Shown here: positions 57,894 to 64,000 of the stretch, piece by piece | Numbering within the stretch: the stretch's first letter is position 1 | How the letters are laid out: each line of letters opens with the position of its first letter | Source: Halalkalibacter oceani | GTDB taxonomy: Bacteria; Bacillota; Bacilli; Bacillales; Bacillaceae_D | Direction of reading: 5' to 3' | DNA length: 64,000 nucleotides | Assembly (NCBI RefSeq): GCF_040544555.1 | Contig: NZ_JBEPKD010000001.1 | Coordinates: 186,001-250,000, forward strand | The notes under the pieces: generated by a model | Database searches by the model: none | The model's input: only the letters and a program-made list of their open reading frames with translations | What the model was told of the DNA's origin: nothing | Program-made: the position numbers and the translations under genes

Positions 57894-59903
57894 TTGAAAG
57901 CAAGTCAACAATTACCTTTCGCATATGAATTACATGAATCTTTTTTTGAGAAATTGAATGAATGGATTGGGGATGTCTTTTATGATTTGTTGCCTGAAGC
58001 CGGAATGGAGCTTCGGGACGAACAAATTTTTATGGCGTTTCAACTGGAAAAGGCCTTTCGTGAGAAGAAAGTGATGTTTGCCGAGGCGGGAGTCGGCACC
58101 GGCAAAACGATTGTCTATCTGCTTTATGCGATCTGTTATGCCCGCTATATGAGAAAGCCGGCAATCATTGCCTGTGCGGATGAATCCCTGATTGAACAGC
58201 TTGTCAAAAAAGACGGAGACATTGATAAGCTGTCAAATTTGCTCGGCCTCTCCATTGATGTCCGGCTTGCTAAATCGAGGGAGCAGTATCTTTGCCTTGA
58301 AAAGCTCGAAGCAGAACGGTCAAGAGAGGACTATCCGGACCACTATGATATGGTTTACGATCGGCTTCCTTCCTTTGTTCACACGAATCAAACGATGCAG
58401 GCCTTTACGCCTTATGGCGATCGCAAACAATATCCTGAACTGGATGATGAAGCGTGGAGCAGAATCAATTGGGACACTTTTCAAGATTGCTTTGTCTGCA
58501 AAAAACGTCATCGCTGTGGTCAGACGCTTTCGCGTGAGGATTACCGTCAGGCGACTGATCTGATTATTTGCTCCCATGATTTTTATATGGAGCATGTTTG
58601 GACGTATGAAGCGCGAAAACGGGAAGGACAGCTGCCTTTTCTACCTGAAGCGAGTTCGGTCGTCTTTGATGAAGGCCATTTATTGGAAGTTGCCGCGCAA
58701 AACGCGCTCACCTATAAATATCGGCATAACAGTTTAGAAGAGCTGTTAACAAGGCTCTTGCAAAATGATGTGCGTGAACCATTTGCCGTTTTAATTGAAG
58801 AATTGCTTTCACAAAGCTTGTATGTCTCACAGCTGATCGAGCAGCACGCCCGTCCTGTGCCCGGGACAGTGCGCCATGAGCTGAAAACGGCTGCAGTGCT
58901 AACTGAGCTGCAACGGCTTGTCAGCTATATCGGCCAGCTTGAAGAAGAAATGGTGTTCGAGAGTGAGCTGTTTACGATTGATGACTATCAGCTGCGGATT
59001 GTCGAGGAGCATCTGGAAACGATCAAGCATGCGCTGACGCTCTATTTGCAGCAGGAAAATGTGATTTCTTGGGTTGAGCGTGAGGATGGACTGGTAACGC
59101 TTGTGATCATGCCGGAAATGGTGGAAGAAGTGTTGAAGGAACAGGTTTTCTCAAAGAATATTCCTTTCATCTTTTCCTCTGCGACACTTTCTGTCGACGG
59201 TTCTTTTGACTATATTGCGAGCAGTCTCGGGATTGAAGAGTACGTATCGTTTTCTGTCGACTCGCCATTTGATTATGCTGCGCAAATGAAGCTGTTTACG
59301 CCGCGATTGCTTACCGAGGACGTGTGGGAAGCAAAGCTTGAGTATGCTGTCAACCTGCTTGAAAAGACAGATGGCAGCGCCTTGCTGCTGTTTACGAACC
59401 ACGAGGAATTGCAACGGTTTAAGCTGGCGGTCAAAAGCGAGCCGCGTCTGCAAAAGTGGCCGTTCCTCTTTGAAGGGGAGCAGGAAATCAGCCGGCTGAT
59501 TTCGCTCTTCCAAGCTGATGTTCAGACGGTTCTTTGTGCCGTCAGCCTATGGGAAGGACTCGATATTCCGGGACCTTCATTATCAAATGTTATCATTTGG
59601 TCCTTGCCTTTTCCCCCGGTTGATCCGGTATTTACAGCAAAACGACACCGTGCGCGGAACCCTTACGCGGAGGTTGATCTGCCTTATATGCTATTGCGTT
59701 TACGCCAAGGCATCGGCCGTTTGATTCGCACTCATCACGATCAGGGAGTGGTTACGATCCTTTCACCTGAGCTCTGCCAGCAGCAGGAGCTTCAGTCGGC
59801 AATCAGAGCGAATTTGCCGAACGGTGTGCAGATGAAGATGGAAGGATTGGATGGTGAAATGCCGGATTTGCCTACTGTCGAGGCGAAGAACATGATAGAA
59901 TAA
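57894..59903 (+). CDS. DinG/XPD-type ATP-dependent DNA helicase
   Basis: 669 residues from a TTG start that follows GGAGG by seven bases; the longer in-frame ATG at 57822 has no ribosome site. Superfamily 2 iron-sulfur helicase: Walker A GVGTGKT (Lys71), DEGH box (from Asp259). Cysteines in YLCLEKL and in CFVCKKRHRC lie where XPD/DinG helicases bind a 4Fe-4S cluster. C-terminal motifs SLWEGLDIPG and RLRQGIGRLIR complete the helicase. Similar to B. subtilis YpvA. Unwinds DNA or R-loops during repair. The HAD gene follows after 43 bases. Confidence 0.88.
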   Translation: MKASQQLPFAYELHESFFEKLNEWIGDVFYDLLPEAGMELRDEQIFMAFQLEKAFREKKVMFAEAGVGTGKTIVYLLYAICYARYMRKPAIIACADESLIEQLVKKDGDIDKLSNLLGLSIDVRLAKSREQYLCLEKLEAERSREDYPDHYDMVYDRLPSFVHTNQTMQAFTPYGDRKQYPELDDEAWSRINWDTFQDCFVCKKRHRCGQTLSREDYRQATDLIICSHDFYMEHVWTYEARKREGQLPFLPEASSVVFDEGHLLEVAAQNALTYKYRHNSLEELLTRLLQNDVREPFAVLIEELLSQSLYVSQLIEQHARPVPGTVRHELKTAAVLTELQRLVSYIGQLEEEMVFESELFTIDDYQLRIVEEHLETIKHALTLYLQQENVISWVEREDGLVTLVIMPEMVEEVLKEQVFSKNIPFIFSSATLSVDGSFDYIASSLGIEEYVSFSVDSPFDYAAQMKLFTPRLLTEDVWEAKLEYAVNLLEKTDGSALLLFTNHEELQRFKLAVKSEPRLQKWPFLFEGEQEISRLISLFQADVQTVLCAVSLWEGLDIPGPSLSNVIIWSLPFPPVDPVFTAKRHRARNPYAEVDLPYMLLRLRQGIGRLIRTHHDQGVVTILSPELCQQQELQSAIRANLPNGVQMKMEGLDGEMPDLPTVEAKNMIE

Positions 59904-59946
59904 AAGAGTAAGGTAGAAGCAAAGCTAGAGACGGAGGCAATAGGCA

Positions 59947-60732
59947 ATGATTAAAGCGATTTTCTTTGATTTGGATGACACCCTGCTTTGGGATCAAAAA
60001 AGCGTGCAGTCTGCATTTGACGCGACATGTCAAGTGGCGGCCGAGAAGTACGACATTGATCCGAAGGCACTTGAGAAAGCGGTGAGAGAAGAGGCGAGAA
60101 AGCTGTATGCTTCCTACGAAACCTATTCCTTTACGCAAATGATCGGAATCAACCCGTTTGAAGGATTATGGGGAAATTTTCTTGACGAGGATGAAAACTT
60201 CAAAAAGATGAAAGAGGTCGTACCCGGCTATCGTAAGGACGCTTGGACAAATGGCTTAAAAGCGCTTGGCATTGAGGATGAGGCATTCGGCTATGAACTG
60301 GCTGAACGGTTTCCGCAAGAGCGCCGCAAGCACCCTTATGTCTACGAAGAGTCGTTTCAAGTATTGGACAAGCTGAAGAAGGATTACCGACTGTTGTTGC
60401 TCACGAATGGTTCTCCTGACCTTCAGCAGACGAAGCTTGCGATCACCCCCGAGCTTGTCCCTTACTTTGATCATATTGTCATATCCGGTGCATTCGGCAA
60501 AGGCAAGCCAGATCCGTCCATTTTCACACACGCCCTGGAAAAAATGGGGATCGAAAAGGACGAAGCAATGATGGTCGGCGATAATTTAATGACCGATATC
60601 CTCGGTGCTTCACGGGCCGGGATGAAGTCTGTCTGGATTAACCGCCACGACAAGCCAAAAAGTGATGATGTCATTCCTGATTATGAAATCAAGCATCTGG
60701 AGGAGCTTTACCCGATTTTGGAGCAAGCGTGA
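59947..60732 (+). CDS. HAD family hydrolase (YsaA-like)
   Basis: 261 residues. HAD motifs: I FFDLDDTLLWD (nucleophile Asp8, acid Asp10 in FDLDDT), II LLLTNGSP, III Lys in GKGKPDP, IV MMVGDNLMTDILG. A helical cap domain lies between motifs I and II (type C1). It resembles B. subtilis YsaA, which has been linked to phosphoserine phosphatase activity; several sugar-phosphate or serine-phosphate substrates are possible. Start follows CGGAGGC. Terminator follows. Confidence 0.85.
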   Translation: MIKAIFFDLDDTLLWDQKSVQSAFDATCQVAAEKYDIDPKALEKAVREEARKLYASYETYSFTQMIGINPFEGLWGNFLDEDENFKKMKEVVPGYRKDAWTNGLKALGIEDEAFGYELAERFPQERRKHPYVYEESFQVLDKLKKDYRLLLLTNGSPDLQQTKLAITPELVPYFDHIVISGAFGKGKPDPSIFTHALEKMGIEKDEAMMVGDNLMTDILGASRAGMKSVWINRHDKPKSDDVIPDYEIKHLEELYPILEQA

Positions 60733-60757
60733 CAGGCTCATCAATATTGAAGAACCG

Positions 60758-60797
60758 GTTGTTCAAATGGTTAATGTACCGTTTGAACAACTTTTTT
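60758..60797 (+). terminator. Terminator after the HAD gene
   Basis: GTTGTTCAAATGGT / ACCGTTTGAACAAC (60758-60771 and 60778-60791, one mismatch), six-base loop, T6 run. Confidence 0.93.
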
Positions 60798-60908
60798 ATA
60801 CTTGTTTTCAGCAAAATCATAAATGACGGCGAACGGCTATATGCTAAGAAAGAGAGAAGGAATGAAAAGGCGCCTTTACGGGTATAGAACGGGAAAGGAG
60901 GTTGCGGG

Positions 60909-61622
60909 ATGGAGGATATTGTTGAAGTCATCATAGCCGAAATGATGAAATACGATTTATTATTGAAAATCAGTCTTGCCGCATTAGGCGGTCTTATTAT
61001 TGGGCTGGAACGAGAGCTGAAAGGAAAGCCGCTTGGCTTGAAGACTTGTTTAATTGTCTCCGTGACGGCCTGTCTGCTGACGATTGTCTCTTATGAGTCA
61101 GCTTTTTTGTTTTCGGAAGCCTATTCGCGCCCGATGGACCCTGGCCGAATTCCGTCCTATGTGATCAGCGGGATCGGTTTTCTTGGTGCGGGAGTGATCT
61201 TAAGAAGAAATAATGATGCGATTTCCGGCTTGACAACCGCTGCTCTTGTTCTTGCTTCAGCCGGTCTCGGGATTACGTTTGGTGTCGGTTTTTACACCGA
61301 GGGAATTCTTGGTCTTATTTTTATGTTTCTTGGTGTCCGAATTATTCCTGATCTGTTTGAATGGATTGGGCCAAAGAAGCTGCACGAAATTGAAATCCGC
61401 GCGAAATTATACGTTGAAAAAGAGACGGACTTGACTGAGCTGCTGAAAGATATGAAACATCTCGGCTTTGGGATCAGGCGGGTCAAAGTCAAAGAGGAAG
61501 TGAATGATATCGTCATCAATTGCTTAATTGTCACCGATAAAAAAACGTACACGACCGATGTCTTTTACGCTTTAAAATCGTTGAAAACCGTTCTTCAGGT
61601 TGAAGTTGAGAACTTACAGTAA
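60909..61622 (+). CDS. MgtC/SapB family membrane protein
   Basis: 237 residues. Five or so N-terminal transmembrane segments with family hallmarks (LAALGGLIIGLERELKGKPLGLKT; GIGFLGAGVILRR; GLTTAALVLASAGLGI) and a soluble ACT-like C-terminal domain (HEIEIRAKLYVEKETDL onward). MgtC proteins are linked to survival at low magnesium and to ATP synthase or Mg transporter regulation. The ribosome site is AAAGGAGG. No M-box riboswitch is seen in the 110 bases upstream. Confidence 0.9.
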   Translation: MEDIVEVIIAEMMKYDLLLKISLAALGGLIIGLERELKGKPLGLKTCLIVSVTACLLTIVSYESAFLFSEAYSRPMDPGRIPSYVISGIGFLGAGVILRRNNDAISGLTTAALVLASAGLGITFGVGFYTEGILGLIFMFLGVRIIPDLFEWIGPKKLHEIEIRAKLYVEKETDLTELLKDMKHLGFGIRRVKVKEEVNDIVINCLIVTDKKTYTTDVFYALKSLKTVLQVEVENLQ

Positions 61623-61692
61623 AAACAGGCACGTATATTCTGATCCCTTCCTCAAGATACTAACAAAAAACAAATGAGTAAGGGATGATGAT

Positions 61693-62826
61693 ATGAAAGC
61701 CGTCACGTATCAAGGAAAATATGTCGTGCAAGTAAAAGAAGTGAAAACACCCGATATTCAAGACCCGGAAGATGTCTTTGTCAAAATTACTTCGACGGCA
61801 ATATGCGGCTCCGATCTTCACTTATACCAGGGAAACTTCCCGCTGCCGATCGGCTATGTAATCGGCCATGAGCCAATGGGAATCGTTGAAGAGGTGGGCC
61901 CCGCGGTAACAAGTGTCAAAAAAGGGGACCGGGTCGTCATTCCGTTTACTGTTGCGTGCGGACGCTGTATCTATTGCGATCATAAGCTGGAGAGCCAATG
62001 TGATAATGCCAATCCTCATTATGATTCTGGCGGTTATTTTGGTTATTCCGAAAAATTCGGCAATCATCCAGGCGGGCAGGCTGAATATTTACGGGTGCCG
62101 TTTGGCAATTTTACGCCTTTCCGTGTACCAGATGATTGTGAGCTTGAAGATGAGCAGTTGTTGTTTTTATCCGATGTCCTGCCGACGGCCTACTGGAGCG
62201 TCGTCAATGCCGGCGTGAAAAAAGGAGACACGGTAATCGTATTAGGCTGCGGGCCGGTCGGGATGTTTGCCCAGCAGTTTGCCTGGCTTCAAGGAGCAAA
62301 GCGGGTAATTGCAGTCGATTATATTCCGTACCGGCTTGAGTTCGCCAGAAAAGTCAACAAGGTCGAGGTTTTTGATTTTACGAAGCATGAAGACATGGGG
62401 GAAGTGTTAAAGGAAACGACGAAAGGCGGCGCGGATGTTGTCATCGACTGTGTCGGAATGGATGGCAAGAAGTCACCGCTGGAATTCATTGAGCAGAAGA
62501 TGAAGCTGCAAGGGGGAACACTCGGTCCGATCCAAATATCGACAAAAGCAGTCCGCAAAGGCGGAACGGTCCAAATTACCGGCGTTTATGGCGGACTGTA
62601 TAACATGTTCCCCTTAGGTCCATTTTTCACAAGAAACATTACGCTGAAAATGGGACAGGCGCCGGCCCGTCATTTTATGCCAGACATTTACAACCTGATT
62701 ACGAAAAACCAGCTCAACCCTTCCTCGATCATTACCCATTCCCTCCCGCTTGAACGGGCGGCGGAAGGCTATGAGAAATTTAATAACCGGACCGATGATT
62801 GTCTGAAGGTTGTGTTGAAGCCTTAG
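61693..62826 (+). CDS. adhB: Zinc-dependent alcohol dehydrogenase AdhB-like
   Basis: 377 residues of the medium-chain dehydrogenase family, formaldehyde-dehydrogenase-like branch. Catalytic zinc: Cys38 in AICGSDLHL and His/Glu in IGHEPMG; structural zinc: CGRCIYC plus ESQC. NAD-binding motif GCGPVG. Long insertion NPHYDSGGYFGYSEKFGN-type is typical of the B. subtilis AdhB group. Probable substrate: short-chain alcohols or aldehydes; not demonstrated here. The ribosome site AAGGGATG is weak. Confidence 0.9.
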   Translation: MKAVTYQGKYVVQVKEVKTPDIQDPEDVFVKITSTAICGSDLHLYQGNFPLPIGYVIGHEPMGIVEEVGPAVTSVKKGDRVVIPFTVACGRCIYCDHKLESQCDNANPHYDSGGYFGYSEKFGNHPGGQAEYLRVPFGNFTPFRVPDDCELEDEQLLFLSDVLPTAYWSVVNAGVKKGDTVIVLGCGPVGMFAQQFAWLQGAKRVIAVDYIPYRLEFARKVNKVEVFDFTKHEDMGEVLKETTKGGADVVIDCVGMDGKKSPLEFIEQKMKLQGGTLGPIQISTKAVRKGGTVQITGVYGGLYNMFPLGPFFTRNITLKMGQAPARHFMPDIYNLITKNQLNPSSIITHSLPLERAAEGYEKFNNRTDDCLKVVLKP

Positions 62827-62845
62827 ATCGCTTTGCCGGCCAGCC

Positions 62846-62884
62846 AGCCCGGAGAGAGGAGCGTAATCCTCCCCGGGCTTTTGT
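62846..62884 (+). terminator. Terminator after adhB
   Basis: AGCCCGG (62846-62852) and CCGGGCT (62873-62879) plus inner GAGAGG / CCTCC pairing, followed by TTTT. Confidence 0.8.
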
Positions 62885-62921
62885 GGTATGATAGAGGGTA
62901 CTTGAGCAAGGAGGGAAGCAA

Positions 62922-63791
62922 TTGACGAATAAAAAAGTGATGCTCGTCGACGGAATGGCGTTACTGTTCCGTTCTTTTTATGCCACGGCGATGAGCGGCT
63001 ATTATATGGTAAACAGCAAGGGGATACCGACGAATGCGATTCACGGCTTTGTCAAGCATTTGTTCTCGGCGACGAACAGATTTGAACCGACCCATGTGAT
63101 TTGCTGCTGGGATATGGGCAGTCAAACTTTCCGCAATGACATTTACCCTGCTTATAAAGCGAACCGAGGCGAGCCGCCGGTTGAGCTTATTCCGCAGTTT
63201 GATTTAGCAAAAGAAGTAGTTGAAGAGCTTTCGATTCCGAACGTCGGCCTGCCGAATTATGAAGCGGATGATTGCATCGGCACATTGGCGCAAAAGTACG
63301 CGGAAGAGGCGGAAGTCATGATTTTAACCGGCGATCAGGATATTCTGCAATTAATCGCAGACAACATTTCGGTGATTTTGTTGAAAAAAGGGATCGGCCA
63401 TTATCAGGTTTATAATCGAGAAAGTTTTTTCGCGGAAAAAGCGATCCACCCCCATCAGATGGTCGATTTAAAAGCATTTATGGGTGATAGCAGCGATAAC
63501 TATCCCGGAGTAAAAGGAATTGGGGAAAAAACAGCACTGAAGCTGCTGCAAACCTATCAATCTATTGAAGGTGTGCTGGCCAACGTCGAGGCGTTAACGC
63601 CGGCTCAGCAGCGTAAAATCCAGGAAGAGAAGGAGATGCTTCACCTTTGCCGCAAACTGGCCCAAATCCATTGCCAAGTTGAGGTGGACTGCTCCTTGGA
63701 GGATGCCCTTTATCAAATTGATCATGAACGAATGCAGGCAAAATTCGCTGAGCTTGAGCTGAAAAATCTCGAGCAGCTTATTACCGGCTAG
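62922..63791 (+). CDS. ypcP: 5'-3' exonuclease (YpcP-like FEN)
   Basis: 289 residues from TTG after AAGGAGGG. Same fold as the N-terminal nuclease domain of PolI: VMLVDGMALLFRSFYA (first Asp), YEADDCIGTLA (metal acidic residues), ILTGDQDILQL, and the helix-hairpin-helix GDSSDNYPGVKGIGEKTALKLL. Stand-alone FEN nucleases of this sort in Bacillus remove RNA primers or 5' flaps. A TATGAT -10-like box lies just upstream (62887-62892). The stop is 11 bases before hairpin copy E. Confidence 0.9.
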   Translation: MTNKKVMLVDGMALLFRSFYATAMSGYYMVNSKGIPTNAIHGFVKHLFSATNRFEPTHVICCWDMGSQTFRNDIYPAYKANRGEPPVELIPQFDLAKEVVEELSIPNVGLPNYEADDCIGTLAQKYAEEAEVMILTGDQDILQLIADNISVILLKKGIGHYQVYNRESFFAEKAIHPHQMVDLKAFMGDSSDNYPGVKGIGEKTALKLLQTYQSIEGVLANVEALTPAQQRKIQEEKEMLHLCRKLAQIHCQVEVDCSLEDALYQIDHERMQAKFAELELKNLEQLITG

Positions 63792-63801
63792 CGAGATGGA
63801 G

Positions 63802-63848
63802 GAAGCTGCTGAAAAAGGACGATGTTCACTTTTTCAGCAGCCTCTTTT
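63802..63848. repeat. GAAGCTGCTGAAAAAG hairpin repeat, copy E
   Basis: Arms GAAGCTGCTGAAAAAG (63802-63817) and CTTTTTCAGCAGCC (63829-63842), loop GACGATGTTCA, followed by TCTTTTT. It separates the convergent exonuclease and histidine-kinase genes and touches the stop codon of the latter. Confidence 0.85.
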
Positions 63849-64000
63849 TATTCTTTTTCCGGCCGATAAAGAGGGATTTTGACCGAAAATTTACTGCCGA
63901 TTCCGTCAGCCGTTTGAAAGCTGATCGAACCTCCCATCTCAGTCAGCAATTGTTGAACGAGTGTGAGTCCGATTCCGGAGCCTTCAACATGAGAAGCATG
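63848..64000 (-). CDS. Sensor histidine kinase, C-terminal end (partial)
   Basis: Fifty codons plus stop, running in from the right edge on the minus strand. The sequence GSGIGLTLVQQLLTEMGGSI followed by GSKFSVKIPLY is the G2 box and last strands of a HATPase_c domain of a two-component sensor kinase. The sensor part and partner regulator lie outside the window, so the signal cannot be judged. Confidence 0.87.
   Translation of the reverse strand, partial: HASHVEGSGIGLTLVQQLLTEMGGSISFQTADGIGSKFSVKIPLYRPEKE

Overview
The window looks like a chromosomal segment from a low-GC Gram-positive rod of the Bacillaceae. Supporting signs are AGGAGG-type ribosome sites, bacillithiol genes (bshB2 with yojF, and a ytxJ-type bacilliredoxin), csoR-copZ-copA, odhAB, and close relatives of Bacillus subtilis hutG, ykpA, adhB, ypcP, ywbE and ysaA. 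Several surface proteins are strongly acidic, which suggests (inference only) a salt- or alkali-tolerant species. No rRNA, tRNA or complete insertion sequence was seen.

Layout. 0-1.1 kb: end of a histidine-utilisation operon (hutI tail, hutG). 1.1-2.2 kb: long non-coding stretch with a GC-rich repeat. 2.2-6.0 kb: class II aldolase with a TAXI-type TRAP transporter. 6.1-8.4 kb: PadR regulator, HAAS-domain membrane protein and anchored beta-propeller. 8.4-13.3 kb: YtaF/MntP-like protein, lytic transglycosylase, an FAD monooxygenase/methyltransferase pair, nitroreductase. 13.6-17.7 kb: odhA-odhB. 17.9-19.8 kb: DUF6501 protein, DedA protein, EamA exporter. 20.0-20.45 kb: a tiny orphan CRISPR array of type I-C character (three intact repeats, two spacers, decayed trailer, leader with an inverted repeat) directly downstream of the ABC-F gene ykpA. 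22.2-24.8 kb: recQ and ytxJ. 25-28.8 kb: unassigned coiled-coil, anchored and lipoprotein genes.

28.9-46.5 kb is the most notable part, a carboxylate-catabolism island with two modules. Module A: LacI-type regulator, CitE-like CoA lyase, tctCBA tripartite tricarboxylate transporter, CaiB/BaiF CoA-transferase, isocitrate/isopropylmalate dehydrogenase-like enzyme. Module B: GntR/FCD regulator, CaiB/BaiF CoA-transferase, HMG-CoA-lyase-like enzyme, DctPQM TRAP transporter, an SMP-30-like protein that has lost all three metal ligands, a further CaiB/BaiF CoA-transferase, and an intact SMP-30/gluconolactonase. Both modules have catabolite-responsive-element-like sites. The inferred logic is import of a hydroxy- or branched di/tricarboxylate, CoA transfer onto it, and retro-aldol/Claisen cleavage to central metabolites; the substrate cannot be read from sequence.

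46.5-64 kb returns to housekeeping genes: GNAT enzyme, bshB2-yojF, a membrane-anchored trypsin-like protease, csoR-copZ-copA, ywbE, an ion-transporter-like membrane protein, small unassigned genes, a DUF1906 protein, branched-chain aminotransferase, DinG-type helicase, HAD phosphatase, MgtC, AdhB, a 5'-3' exonuclease, and the end of a sensor histidine kinase. Several families of dispersed hairpin repeats punctuate the intergenic spaces, many in terminator positions.
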